This document shows positions 52,201 to 64,000 of a DNA stretch of 64,000 nt, one piece after another; position 1 is the first letter of the stretch, and each line of letters begins with the position of its first letter. Origin of the DNA: Brugia malayi (Eukaryota > Nematoda > Chromadorea > Rhabditida > Onchocercidae). The stretch spans positions 18,968,721 to 19,032,720 of the forward strand of contig NW_025062479.1 in NCBI RefSeq assembly GCF_000002995.4, written 5' to 3'. The translations under genes were made by a program, and so were the position numbers. The notes under the pieces were generated by a model. It had not been told where the DNA came from, made no database searches, and saw nothing but the letters and a program-made list of their open reading frames with translations.

Positions 52201-55200
52201 TTTTTTGGACAATCTTCGCTAAAGTTGACAAGTGCAGCTCCAGCATGAGCCGCAACGCGCGGACAGTTCAGATCGATCAGAAGAGTGCATAAACCATTGA
52301 CAACCTAGAAATTTATGTGGATAATGTAACATCTTTATTTCAAATTCCATATGTCAACCGAAATACCTAAATTTCCAAATAAATATAACAGCAGACACAA
52401 ATATATATAAGTTGATGAAATCTTGAATTGCCGAATGAACCTTTTCATGACATTTCTTCTGAAGTGTTGGTGAAAAATCACTTGACATTTGTCCTAAAGC
52501 ATTACAAGCTGCATAACGTACACGCGGATGCTGAAATTAGCTAGTCAAAAATAAACAAAGAATCAAAACTGATAAATAAAATTCAAAAGAATCCAGAATT
52601 TGACTCACAGAGTCTCCTAAAAATGGCAGAACATTGTTAACAATTTCTTCGATAAGTGGTTCCATCTGACGTTTACATCCTTCTCCAATAGTAGAAATCC
52701 CCATAATCGCAGCGTGTCGATTTTTCCAATTTTCAACTAAAACCCTGCTCAATTTTCCATATCAAACAATATGATACGGAGAGAGTTTCAACATAAGGAT
52801 CAATTAAAGAGGGTGGATTTAAGAAATAAGATGAAAATAAACCATCTTGCATCATGCGTGGAACAATATGCAAAAACGAATTCAACACAAATTTGCCTCC
52901 CAAACTACACGATATACGATCCAACGATGACTCTCCAATACCAGCATTGCTAAATATTTCGGGATTATGAATTTTTTAATACCTAGTCGCCGACAACTGT
53001 TTATACATATTTCCATAAGAAAACAAATTAAAACAAGCTTACTCCTCTCCACTATCTTCATCAGCATTATCGCAGTTCAACCATTCTTCTGTGTCATCAT
53101 CAAGTTCAGTCATTAGATCGAGACACTGTTCTACTGAAATAAGTTGTGTACTGATCTCACATTACGCATCCTAATCAAACAAACGATAATTTCATCAAGT
53201 GATTGCTCCATGAAATTCGTTTCTTCAATCACAATTCACTTGGAAGAAAAAACCACTATCACTAAACATACATAATGCTGGAATGAAGGACGATGCTTTC
53301 TTTTTGACCATACCAGTAGCATTCTCACACAACGATACCATTACTTCGAGAGCGCTGTGTCGATATGAATCATCCTTTTGTGTATCTGCGACTGTCTGGA
53401 AATGTGTAAAAATTGATTCGGGAAATACAAATGACAAAGATTACCAGAAATTCGGCATGTAATTAAACCATCTTTTATATTACTATTAGATATGATGTAG
53501 ATAAAACATTGACTTCATCAAAAATAGCAATTTGGACATCTCTGATTGAATCTTATGACTAGAACTGGAAGGAAAAAAACAATTAAATTAACAAATTTGA
53601 AAGCTTATAAATGGGCGAAACGGAAACTTCAATTTCGTAGCCATACTGTATGTACGTGTGAATAGAAATAGGTGCTGTATACCACCCAGTCTTCTAAAGA
53701 GTGACATGATACCTTTTATAACCAAAAGAGAGCTACCAGGAGAAAGGTACAGAAACGGATAGTACCAGCATATCTGATTTGGTTTTGGTTATTCAGTTTG
53801 AACTTCTTTCGAAAACAATGAATTATCGAGGCTGCTGTACCTGAGCATGAATAAAATGTGAACTAATAAACAGCAAGTGACAGCAGTACCGATGTGCAGA
53901 GTGTAAATACATCATTTAGGTGTGGCTGTAGAGTTTTCGGGACACTTGTTGCGAGATCTCCCAAGCACTGCAACGGCACATCATCATCATCTTCCGTAGC
54001 TACTACGTGTTGACAGACCTGTAATAGTCAATATAAAAAAATCGATAGCGAACTTAAAAAAGGCAAAAAATTCAGAAAACCAAAGAAAAAAAAAAACCTG
54101 GATAACTGCAGGGACTTGGTCAGAAAGAGATCTAATAACTCTGTCATCTTCTTCATTTTCACACATGAAAGCAACATATGCACGTACTGCAGCAGTTCTA
54201 ACTGATCCCTTGCTACTATAAAGTAGTGATGACTGGAACATTTGCTTAATTCCAGGAAGATATCGATCTTGATCACATCCAAAAATAGATGGAACATTTC
54301 TGTAAAATGCATACATATCAACTTTTGAATTATAAGAAATCGAACTATTATATTATGGAACTGATATTGAAACGAAAGATATTACAGTATATGAAAAGGA
54401 TGAAGATCTATAAAAAAGAGCAAACCAAATCTTTCTGTCTGTTCTAAAGTAAAATTTTTTGAAGAGATAGGAGGAAAGATATTTTCTTTTTCTATATTTC
54501 TTTAAAAATATTAAGCATGACGTTTCATAACTCATTATGTTCTTTTTATTAATCTCATCAGTCAACAATTCTTATTAGATCAAGCATGATCTATACAACG
54601 ACGCAATCAACTCACTCCAGTAAGATCATTCCTGTTTCACGTAACATGGCAACATCTGAAGAAGCACATAATTCCAAGAACTGAATAACACCTGACCAGC
54701 TTTGGCGCCCTGTTTCGGTCTCTAAAATTACTTCTAATACTTCTTTAAACAGCAAAGACAAAAGAAACAATAGAAGGTCCAAAAACAAATTACTGACTTT
54801 AACCTCAGTTAGACAGAACTTATATGAAAGGATTCCTAACCCTGTTTCACAAGAATATTTGAGGTAAATGTTGAAATATGATTTTCAATAGTTAAAAATG
54901 TTTGGGTATATCAAATTCCAAAATGCCACATTAAAAGATTTCTCAAATAAAAAAAAAAAACTGAAAATACCAATAGTAGATCGAGCAACTTCAGCAATGA
55001 CGTCAGTCAGACGTTTCCGAAGCACGGCGTTTTGCTCTTCAGTAGCTGATTTTAAAAGCTGCTCACAAAACTGCTGCTGATTTTCTTTAGACCAAGCAGG
55101 CCATAACTCATCCCATCTGTTCGACAAAATTCTTCGCATTAATACTAGACACAATGACCGTGTCTGAAAATCATAAAATTTTAAGATGAAGCACATTTCG

Positions 55201-55580
55201 AACATCAGCCTTCAATTATCAGCAAAGAATATCTGATTTGTTATGAAATTTGCATTATCCCAAATAAAACAAATGAATGTACAATTTTTCACAAACAATG
55301 CATAGCATCTGTAACGCTAGGTGCTTACTCCCGATACAACACCACATTGCATAATTCACATCAAATAATTAAGGAGGAAATAATCTTTCATTTGGAAGAA
55401 AAAAACATTCAGGGACCATACCTCAACACCAGCATTTTGGTCCATAAATAATTGAAATAACAGCTGAGCCTTTGTTAATAATTCAATATTCTCATACTGT
55501 TTTTCTGCCTCTTTTCTTGCTTCATTTTCAGGGAACAGCATACGAGTGATTAAGTTATTGAAGTCTTGCAAACTAGTCAT
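48171..55580 (-). CDS. IPO5: Importin-5 / karyopherin beta-3 (RanBP5, Kap121 family)
   Basis: Twenty-one exons, 1103 aa (human 1097-1115). Coding order: 55422-55580, 54971-55163, 54616-54721, 54098-54299, 53890-54018, 53272-53395, 53043-53133, 52843-52949, 52609-52736, 52441-52530, 52131-52304, 51895-51995, 51642-51759, 51456-51539, 50995-51199, 50685-50831, 49813-50496, 49520-49659, 48959-49050, 48558-48708, 48171-48257. It is a HEAT-repeat import receptor that binds RanGTP and carries ribosomal proteins, histones and other cargo into the nucleus; the C. elegans counterpart is imb-3. Diagnostic stretches: [112 protein letters not shown]. An acidic EDEDDDEE loop sits in the longest exon (684 bases). 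In exon 12 the AG at 51996 was chosen over one 24 bases upstream because it fits the family. The ATG at 55580 is the first in frame. Confidence 0.96.
49207..49245. repeat. (TA)n dinucleotide repeat in importin-5 intron
   Basis: About 19 uninterrupted TA units, likely polymorphic in length. Confidence 0.9.
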
Positions 55581-58204
55581 TGTTTTAGAATTGTGCAATT
55601 TATGTGGCTCTTTGTATAAAAAACAACGGACGTGATACCTGAAAATGTACAGATTAAATGATGTGAAGAGATTAGACGAAACTAAAAAATATCACAATAT
55701 ACTATATTCAGTATTCAAATGGAATCTGTCTGTAAAACAAAAGAAATCCTGAGGGCATACTACACTCTAACATTCGGTGGCCTCAACAATCAAAGATTCG
55801 ATTAATCATACCACCAGCATAATTCAAATAATTAATAAACAGAAAAATTTGAGGATATTTCTTTATAAATAATTAGAACAATTTATTGGGGTGGATAAAT
55901 TACCTATATCATGCTTACTTTTCCAAATTTCTGCGACGGTTAATGATAGAGGCATTCATAAAACCTGATCTGGTTACTTCTTGTGCACAGTAGGATGAGA
56001 CTCAGAAATACGACAGGCATGTAGCAAGAGGCGGAATTTACATATTTATACATTAAACAATTTAAAGGCTTATACACTACAGCATCGTTTCTGCTACTCA
56101 AACGAAGCATAGTGAACTGCAATTTGTAATTCGATGGTTCGGTGAATCGAAGCAGAACTGTGAATGCAGTCACTACGCTTGAAGATTGTTACAAAGGACA
56201 AAGTACTCGGGGACACGATGAAAACGCGTCCCAACATGATGCAGTCTCTTTTTTGCGAGATCGGGTTTTGCAACGAGATGAGAATTAGTTCTCTGACAAC
56301 ATAAGCACTTTCAACTACTTCGTTTATCAGGAAACGAACAGCAACTATAAAGTCTCGCCATCTAGCCAGTTCGTCATCCACCAACAATCACATATGTGGT
56401 TCAGTAGCCCTATTTCAAAATAGAAAATTCGATCAGCTGGCCAAAACAAGACAGAAGCATTTCTACCAAGATCGGTTAAGCAAGAAAAAAGTGAGGACTT
56501 ATTTCGCAAAGCATTCTGAACTTCTTATACTGAAGTCGATATATATATATAGGTTAGCACAAATCTCCGTACATAAAAATATAATCTATTATTGGTCCGA
56601 CTATGTGACGTAAGACAGATCACCGAATGACCTTTCTTTGCTTGAACGAAGGGAATCATACATAACAAGTACCATAGCAAGGAACTAAATATCTCTCGGG
56701 CATATAGACTTGCCCCGAACGAGTCTCGCAAACATTAGCCCAAAGTCACCTCCTTCCGTAGCCTATGATTCTTTCTCCATCCCTCACTTCGTTTTTCGAA
56801 GATGTCCCCTACTGCAGCAGTATATTGCGGAGAAGGTTTCTCGTAGGTCGGAGGAAGATACATAATTAGACAGGTATGGTAACCTGAGATTAACCTTCGT
56901 CTATTCTCCGCTGCAAAATTTATTTCTTTCCTTCAACCCCTTAAATTACAGAATGCCAAGTGTCTTCTTAAGATCTAACTGCGTGTATTGCAATTCTGTA
57001 ATTCCTGCATTAAACGGTCTCGATATTTCTCGCAATATTTCTGAGGAATGTGTTTGTTCCATTTTCCGTTTATTGGTTCTAATCGTCTAAGAACATTTCT
57101 GAGTTGACTTTTGCAACCAACCAAAGAAATGATTGTTCCTATACATGAGCAAATGTATGATCCACACAGAAATAAGTGCAAACTGCGCCCTGAGTAGAGA
57201 TGAGAGACAAGATTCGCTAGGTTTGTTGTTACACAATACCACTGTACATCTTTCTGAGGACCGAAAGAAAGAGGGATAGGAGGGAAATGAGTTCATACGA
57301 AGTATCCTGTCTATTATGTTATTGATTGAAGTTTCTAAGATATATCTGAAGTCCGTCTTCACTTCTCAGTACTCGAGTATTTCTGTTCGAGATGCGTGTC
57401 GATTGCAGAGTGTATTAGTCTTTGATGAGTCATTATAGCCATGTGATGATTTGACAAGGGAAGTTTTAATTCCTTTTTCTTTACGAAGAATAATTGAACA
57501 TTCTTTTTCCCAAATGGTAGAGAAAGAAAGTCAGGGAAGGAGTGAGAGTGATTGGAAAGAACAGTTTGTTTCTTTTACATCCTTCTAAATGAAATGCATG
57601 TTAGAGTTGAGTTAATATATAGTTGCCAATTATCCTTTGAGTTATCAATTTACTACAGTCGCTTTAACTGCACTGACTGCGGTACTTTGTCCTGTTATCA
57701 GTTACAGACTGAACTCTCTTCATCTCACTGTTATTGCAAATTGTCCCCTTTGTTTCACTCTGCGCAACAGGGCTGGCGATGTTTCACACTCATATTTTTT
57801 CTAAAATGGGAGAAAAGCAGTTGGACGGGTGTGAAGCGTGTCAGTGGGTAAGATATCAGATACAATTTTTTAGTTGTAATTAATTGTCTTTGTTGTAGTC
57901 TTTTTTCCCACCTCTCTCTTCCACAACTTCTCATCTAAATTTGTTTCTAGAACACATTATTGTTAAATGTTTTTTATAGATTTTATAGACATAGATATAC
58001 TGGTAGTGGTATAGTTACAGGTTTGTTTACCACTGTTTCAATATCAGTGAAATCAGGAAAAGTTGATTTTCTTAAAAGGTTTTGAGATCGACTCGATCTG
58101 TCCCTAGCAAAGGTATAAATGCACGCAAGCTTTTGCAGAAAGTGGATTTGCATCGGCAAATAACATATTATTTAAGTATGTCAATTATCCCAATAACATT
58201 TGCA
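55581..58204. other. Region without a supported gene between divergent importin-5 and GST
   Basis: It should hold the importin-5 promoter (left) and GST promoter (right). Stretches at 56.0-57.4 kb are less A+T-rich with several broken minus-strand open frames (possible retroelement relic, listed separately). A plus-strand open frame at 57552-57851 is Cys/Ser-rich, matches no family I know, and is probably chance. A short TA run lies at about 56543-56550. Confidence 0.4.
56000..57362 (-). pseudogene. Possible decayed retroelement (BEL/Pao-like?) fragment
   Basis: Several adjacent minus-strand open frames overlap in different phases, the pattern left by frameshifted old coding DNA. One (56094-56387) begins VDDELARWRDFIVAVRFLIN, which recalls the region before RNase H in BEL/Pao polyproteins, and short pieces in other frames a little further on (ESHPTVH) could fit the same domain. 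No LTR, intact motif or catalytic triad is visible. The 57.0-57.2 kb part (NGKWNKHIPQKYCEKYRDRL) is unrecognised. Weak identification. Confidence 0.25.
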
Positions 58205-58205
58205 G
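58193..58205 (+). promoter_or_regulatory. Splice acceptor in GST 5' UTR (trans-splice or 5' UTR intron)
   Basis: AATAACATTTGCAG ends at 58205, 23 bases before the GST ATG at 58229. No upstream GST exon is visible, so a spliced leader is likely. Confidence 0.4.
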
Positions 58206-58228
58206 GTGAACAATTGCATCGTTGAGTA

Positions 58229-60081
58229 ATGAGTTATAAACTGACGTATTTTCCTATCCGAGGCAAGTTCTCCAGATTATTTCCGGAGCGTTCATAGTTG
58301 TGAATATATTCTACATCCCTTAATTTTCCCACAACTTTGTAATGCTTTTAGCGGTAATGTTATGTTTAGCGGTGATGTTATGTTTCTATTCCGTTTCATG
58401 ACTTTCCTTAGGAAGTTGGTTAAACTCATAATTCAAAAATTGAGATGAGCACACTGTGACAAAGGCAAGAGACTAAACCATTGATGACCTGATTATCTTA
58501 AAGTTATCACATATGATAAACTACGAAGGGTGATGTTTTTCATTTTTACTTCCATCTACTTTTGTTTTCATTTTTTCTTTTTATTTCATTCATTGCCTTT
58601 TGAGTTTTCCTTTTCATTTTAGGCTTGGCTGAACCAATTCGTTTAGTACTGGTTGATCAAGGTATAAAGTTTACTGACGATCGTATCAATGCAAGTGATT
58701 GGCCTTCCATGAAATCACACTTTGTTAGCTATTTTGCTACGTAATGCTTATTTGACGCGTAAATACAGCACTGTTTAGTTATATGAAAATTAGAAGAAAA
58801 TCATATTTTTTGTTAACTGTTTATTCTGTTTGTTCAGCATTTCGGACAACTACCTTGTCTTTACGATGGTGATCATCAAATTGTGCAGTCCGGTGCTATT
58901 CTGAGACATCTTGCTCGCAAACATAGTAATAGTTTGTGTTCGTTGTCGAATTTTTAGTAGTTCGCAGATTACAGGTAGTTAAGCATTCGTTCTGTTTATG
59001 CAGTTAACATTGATGATTCTTTCATATAGATTTAAATGGTGGAAATGAACTGGAAACGACACATATTGATATGTTCTGTGAAGGCGTCCGTGATCTGCAC
59101 ACCAAATATACGAAAATGATTTACCAGGCTTATGTAAACATCTTTCACCTATTAATTATGCTATCGTTTACGAAATTTGTAGAATTGCTGGACTCGTTTT
59201 CATTAGGGCGGTTCTCGTCATTTTCAAACAGGCAACTAAACTGGTATAGATTATTTGGTCTCATTTCATATTTCTGCATATGAAATGAATTTAGTTCATT
59301 TCGTTGGAAGTGGTACGCATTCCAGAATGCTAAAAATCTCTTTGTACAGAGATAAATAATAGAGGAAAATTTGGAACAATTAAGTACCAATAATCATTGT
59401 ATTATGACCAATTATTACTGAACCTGTTCATCAATGAATCATTCCTGCATAAGCACGCTTATATTCATTGCTTTTTAGGACACTGAAAAGGATTCCTACA
59501 TAAAAGATATATTGCCAGTAGAGCTGGCGAAATTTGAAAAGTTGCTTGCTACACGAGACGATGGAAAAAATTTCATTCTAGGAGAAAAGGTCCAGGAAAT
59601 CTTGGTTAAACTGTAATTTAAACTATATAGGAATGCTTGTTAAGGATACTATACAACTGAGATGATCAAATTGATGGCGAAATAATATTAATTCCAGCTT
59701 TAAAAGTATTGCTTTAACTAAACTATGAGACGTTTTCAGATTTCATACGTAGATTTCGTCCTTTTCGAAGAACTTGACATTCATCAGATCCTGGATCCGC
59801 ACTGTTTGGATAAATTTCCACTTTTAAAAGCTTATCATCAACGAATGGAAGATAGACCTGGACTTAAGGTTGTATCATTCCACCAAAATTTTTTCTGGGA
59901 TTCTTAAACTAAATAAGAAATTCACACGAAACATCCGTTACTTTGATTAGATTTTTTTCCAGTACGATTTGCACAAGCTCTTTGTATTATGGTGTACGAT
60001 GTTTTATGTATTATGTTGAAGGAGTACTGCAAGCAGCGTAATAGAGCAAAAATACCAGTGAATGGAAATGGAAAACAGTGA
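58229..60081 (+). CDS. gst: Glutathione S-transferase, Pi class (filarial GST)
   Basis: Seven exons: 58229-58262, 58623-58723, 58838-58925, 59030-59133, 59479-59589, 59740-59868 and 60022-60081, giving 208 aa, the length of the known filarial Pi-class GSTs. It conjugates glutathione to electrophiles and lipid peroxidation products and is a much studied filarial detoxification enzyme. Domain 1 (thioredoxin fold) has MSYKLTYFPIRGLAEPIRL with the catalytic Tyr at position 7, FGQLPCLYDGD, and the glutathione-binding QSGAIL-RHLARK. The helical domain runs from ETTHIDMFCEGVRDLHTKY to a C-terminal KIPVNGNGKQ. The sequence looks nearly identical to Brugia/Wuchereria GST as I recall it. Intron 1 uses a GC donor (CGAG/GCAAGT) with a normal TTTTAG acceptor. 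Just after the stop, part of the last exon's sequence is repeated (GTGAATGGTAATGGAAAA). The peroxiredoxin gene converges from the right. Confidence 0.97.
58350..58385. repeat. Tandem duplication, two 18-bp units, in GST intron 1
   Basis: AGCGGTAATGTTATGTTT followed by the same unit with one A-to-G change. Confidence 0.8.
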
Positions 60082-60759
60082 ATGGTAATGGAAAAGGGAT
60101 TTAAAATCAAAAAAAAAAAAAAAAAGAATCTAGAATCTCTTGCTGTTTCTCTTCTGGATACCGTAAAACTAGTTTCCATGCAGTTTGTGATACATTTTTA
60201 TTGCTAATGAAGCTACTTTTCCAAGTAAATCAGTTTTTTGTTTCCTGTTCTCTAACTGGTATAATAATGATCTCTAGTCTTTTAAAGGAGATCTTTGATA
60301 ATGAGTGATATTTCAAGATGAGTTGAAAGAAATGCTAGAATTTCGGTATATTAAGTCATTCTACAGTAAGAGAAAGTTTCTCATAAGAATGACTTATTTA
60401 GATCAGGAAAACTTTACAGCATTCCAACGTTGCAAGCAAGTTTGGAACAAAGGAGCAGATTTCAACATATTAAACAATATATACCTTTTGTTAACAGTTG
60501 AAAAATTCTAGAGAAGCAAATAAGTTCAGCTACAGCGGGGAGATGCGTGTTGAATAAATAATTGCTTACACGAGATGCAATCTGAATAGTTTTATATTTC
60601 TTTAAAGAATGTTCAATTAAGACAAATTTTGGTGTTGTGGATTAATACAATTTTATTTGATATATTTTGTAAGTTATCTGGAGGTTCGAGAGATTATTTC
60701 GAGTTTCACGGCATGAACTGCATCTTCAATAAAATGGGAAAAAATGACAAGATGCTCTT
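60082..60759. other. Intergenic between convergent GST and peroxiredoxin
   Basis: Contains a poly-A run at about 60109-60124, an AATAAA near 60554 that may end GST transcripts, and a TTTATT at 60652-60657, the minus-strand AATAAA about 100 bases beyond the peroxiredoxin stop. An open frame at 60305-60511 has no support. Confidence 0.5.
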
Positions 60760-62714
60760 TCATTTTGGATGCTCAACCATGCGAAGATAACGTTTTCCAG
60801 ATGGCAGCTCAACAGTATTTATCTTTTCACCAAACAATTTTTTTGCTTCATTGTCATTAATCGTTGGCACCACGACACAATCATCACCATTCTGTTACAA
60901 AATTTAATCAGTAAATAAAGGGAGGCAGTATTTATACAATTTTTAAGCTCACTGCTATTCGAGAGCATCCCTAGCTGGGTGTGCTTTTTGCTTCGACAAA
61001 TTTTCGAGTATACTGAGTACAGCATTTTAATAAATTTCGAAGATTATTCTTATACAAATATTTACCTGCCAATCGACTGGTGTCGCTACTAATTTAGTTG
61101 CCGTAAGCTGAAGCGAATCAACAACGCGCAATATTTCACTGCAAAATACAAAGGACGTTAAAACTAATAGCTTATATTTGAACATCCCTAAGTTATGATC
61201 TTGACATTCAATGTTTCGTGCTTTTTGAAGCATTGATATTCACAGACACCCCAAAAAGTAAGGTGAGGTAGTAACCTCACTGGCAACGTCAAATGAATAG
61301 CAACTATGTTTCCCGAAACTTTCACTCTATAATGGCAGCTCTCTATTGTGCTCTACGTAGAATTTAATCTACACTCGTTTGACTGAAATTAACTCATAGT
61401 TCTTAAATTTTTTCAGTGAATTACTTTTCGGTGTACTCGAAATTGAAGGAGCACCACAATTCAACACATTTTAAAGAACTTGAATAATTGGATTTGAAAC
61501 TGAAGTGAAAAAGAATGGGAGAAGAAGCTTAAGGAAAAAGTAAATTGTGCTTGTCTTCATTTCCATCAATTCATCATGTTGATTCGCAAAACTTTTCAGG
61601 ATATCACATACTCGAAATTTCGTCCCGTTGTTGCAGGATATAGGATAGAAAGTTTCAACGTTTTCTCAGGCCCAATTATGAACAACTGGAAAAAATACCA
61701 ACAGTAACATACGAAACATGCTAGAAATCTTGTGCAATTTTTCGCATTTCTAAACGATGTTCCATCTTTAAGATTATACTAGTTTTAATGAAATGAAAAA
61801 TTTAGCACACATCCTTCATATGATACGGAATTTTTAAACAAAGCATAACTTAAGCTCATTTCTTGAATCAAGAACTCATGAAAATGGGACTTAAAAGAAT
61901 TCTGAACTAACACAACGTGCTGTTAGCGCAGCGCCCTTTTCATCACACTCATCCGGATCCATCATTCCCAGTTTACTGGCTAGAGAACGATTATCATCCG
62001 CTATTATCGGAAACGGCAGTTTATTCCCTGTGAAGTAAGGAGTTCTGTGTTAAACGAAGTTCGTAAAGATCGAAATTGACACCAAAAGTGATCATGTTTC
62101 AAATAACACGATCTTCAGTTGCTTAATAATGACAAATAATTTTAAAAGAACAAAAACACCTGAACAGCAGGTATTACTATCCCCAGACTTCATTCTGCAC
62201 AGTTCGATGATATCATCAGCCCATTTACGGTGCGACTGTACCGAATCACAACTTAAACCAATCAGTTTTACATTCCGTTTCTTGAATTCCGGCTCTAGTT
62301 GAACTAGCCTAGCAAGCTCCGTGGTGCAAACTGGAGTGAAATCTCGTGGATGAGAAAACAATATTGCCCAACTACTGCAATTTTGAACTTTCAAAAATGA
62401 ACAGAATTGATCAACATCAGTTAGAACTAAATTAAAACTTTTGATTCAATCCTCTTAGTTCTATGAAATATGTCTACATACTACAAATTCTCACAATTCC
62501 ACGGAAAGGTTACAGACGAAAATTTCAATAACAATGAACGTGATATAAAGTATACCACACTACATGGTTTTCTGCCCTTTTAATTCCTATTATTGAACCA
62601 TGACATAATCACATACTCTTTACCAATCCAGTCATGGAAACTCGAAATGAAGCTTTCACTGGTCTCGGCTTGGAAATCCGGAAATTTATCACCAAGTAGG
62701 ATTCCTTTTGACAT
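60760..62714 (-). CDS. PRDX6: 1-Cys peroxiredoxin (peroxiredoxin 6 type)
   Basis: Six exons in coding order: 62617-62714, 62160-62374, 61912-62027, 61612-61685, 61066-61138 and 60760-60891, 235 aa, the same length as the Dirofilaria 1-Cys peroxiredoxin I recall. It reduces hydrogen peroxide and organic or phospholipid hydroperoxides with one peroxidatic Cys. Motifs: [10 protein letters not shown] at the N-terminus, [16 protein letters not shown] with the peroxidatic Cys at residue 49, the partner Arg in [14 protein letters not shown], and the PRDX6-type C-terminal extension (DGDDCVVV-like [29 protein letters not shown]). The Ser-lipase motif of mammalian PRDX6 (GxSxG) is replaced around residue 33 (KDSWA), so phospholipase activity is doubtful. 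A CC pair (NTCCSG) follows the core. No signal peptide is evident. Confidence 0.96.
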
Positions 62715-64000
62715 TGTTAACTGAAATGCATATTTTTGGTTGGACACGAACTTTATGATAAAACATTTCTCTATTTCAACGTAATCAGTAAAACCGATTA
62801 AAATGAATAACAAATGATGGTAATCAGTATATGATCAATGAAATACGCAACACAACAAACACAGAGTACTTTTAGCATCAGAGATTATACGTTTCTTAAA
62901 TCGTCGCTTAGATCTCAACTATTTTTAACCAATCAAATTTGGAGCAGCTTATTTCGATGAAGCTTCAAAGTTGATAACAAAACTGAAGGAATTTCAAAAG
63001 CCCGAAGTACGGTTACCTGAAGATATGCTAAATGGTATTGCAGAAAAAAGAAAATGTGTTAATTTCAAATCATTACAACAAAATTAGGTCACACTGCCAA
63101 TGATTACCTCCGCCAAGAACCAACTGACTAAACTGAACATATAGTCTTACTGTATACTCCAATTTTACAACACATTTAACAAGTAAATGAGTAGACGGAG
63201 TGTACAAGAAATTTCCGAATTTCAGAACATCAATGCCAGAATTTTAAAACACCATGCCTTTCATTTGGGAATATTTTCACGCATTCACAACTAAACACAT
63301 TTGTTCGATCAGAAGTTCTGCGTTTTTCTGCTTACAAAATTCATTTAGTTAATAAATATGATAGTGTTGGTTATTACCTGAAATGATTCCAAGTTTCAAC
63401 TCAAATTCTTGGAGCTGTTTATACAAAGATCCACAAGGAAAAAGGAAATAACAGACAGGTTCACATGAATCAAAAAGGAGCGTCTTTTTTCTTCTCGAGA
63501 TTTGTTTTCTTTTTCGAAATATATCTAATACAACAACGAAGCAAAATATCAGAAGTTTAGGTAACAAGAATATCTGAAATTTTATGAAACTAAATTTGGA
63601 AAGTAAAATATAGATGCCTTTTTCTTATATTAAATATATTTTCTCAAAAAAAAAAAAAAGGAAAAAAACTCCACGGTTGTTTTGGACTCTGCAAAAATCT
63701 GGAAGAAAATTATACATTTAGTTATACATGCAAGTGAGCAAATGACTGCAATGAAGATGAAAGCTGATGCTTAATAGTCTTGATGTTTCACAATGAATCA
63801 GAATGAAAAAAAAAAATAGATTATTATAAAACAAAAAGACAGAAATGTCATTTCCATACGACAAAAAATTCTAACATTCATCTAAATAAATCAATTAAAA
63901 AACTCATTACACCTCATTTCTGAGTATACCACAAAATATTTTATAAATTAGTGATGTAGTAAGTACATCATGAACTATTGACGGCAATAAAAAACAAACA
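62715..64000. other. Upstream of peroxiredoxin; no gene seen
   Basis: A+T-rich. A 72-codon minus-strand open frame at 63349-63567 (basic and hydrophobic) has no recognised homology, and a poly-A run lies near 63647-63659. The peroxiredoxin promoter should be in the first part. Confidence 0.4.

Noticed and set aside
57552..57851. Cys/Ser-rich 99-codon plus-strand frame before GST
   Set aside because: No family recognised and no splice context that leads into GST; most likely chance in a promoter region.
1..64000. tRNA, rRNA, CRISPR, bacterial operon or Wolbachia-derived insert
   Set aside because: I found no clear tRNA box pairs, no rRNA signature, no regular spacer-repeat array and no long prokaryote-like intronless frame; a database search would be needed to exclude old, decayed Wolbachia inserts.

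Overview
This window is nuclear DNA from a nematode, and most likely a lymphatic filarial worm of the Brugia/Wuchereria type. The evidence is strong A+T bias, short exons split by many small introns, pyrimidine-AG trans-splice acceptors just before start codons, and two genes (Pi-class glutathione S-transferase, 208 aa; 1-Cys peroxiredoxin, 235 aa) whose predicted proteins look nearly identical to filarial proteins I remember. Species cannot be settled without a database search. All gene models were assembled by hand from reading frame, splice sites, phase and homology remembered from protein families; every internal junction reported for the named genes keeps the frame.

Layout. 0-7.5 kb (+): last exon of a small TIM chaperone, then RRP41 (exos-4.1), RRP4 (exos-2) and 6-phosphogluconolactonase, all on one strand. 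7.5-17.3 kb: a gene-poor stretch with a few exon-like open frames and simple repeats. 17.3-21.0 kb (-): a complete 12-exon beta-arrestin. 21.9-26.4 kb (-): a set of exon-like blocks with matching phases that may be an unrecognised gene. 26.4-28.9 kb: intergenic, with a near-perfect 30-bp stem hairpin. 28.9-42.4 kb (+): a complete 31-exon full-length ABCA transporter of about 1622 aa. 43.3-47.1 kb (+): UTP18, a WD-repeat ribosome-biogenesis factor, with a duplicated start region inside intron 1. 48.2-55.6 kb (-): a complete 21-exon importin-5 (1103 aa). 55.6-58.2 kb: no supported gene, with a possible retroelement relic. 58.2-60.1 kb (+) GST and 60.8-62.7 kb (-) peroxiredoxin 6, a convergent antioxidant pair. 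62.7-64 kb: nothing recognised.

The genes are mostly housekeeping: RNA decay (two subunits of one exosome side by side), pentose phosphate pathway, receptor desensitisation, lipid export, pre-rRNA processing, nuclear import and oxidative defence. The points most worth a second look are the possible alternative first exon of UTP18 created by a local duplication, the candidate new gene upstream of arrestin, the hairpin at 27.2 kb, the tight tin-9.2/exos-4.1 operon, a strong-site cryptic exon in the phosphogluconolactonase gene, and a GC-AG intron in GST.
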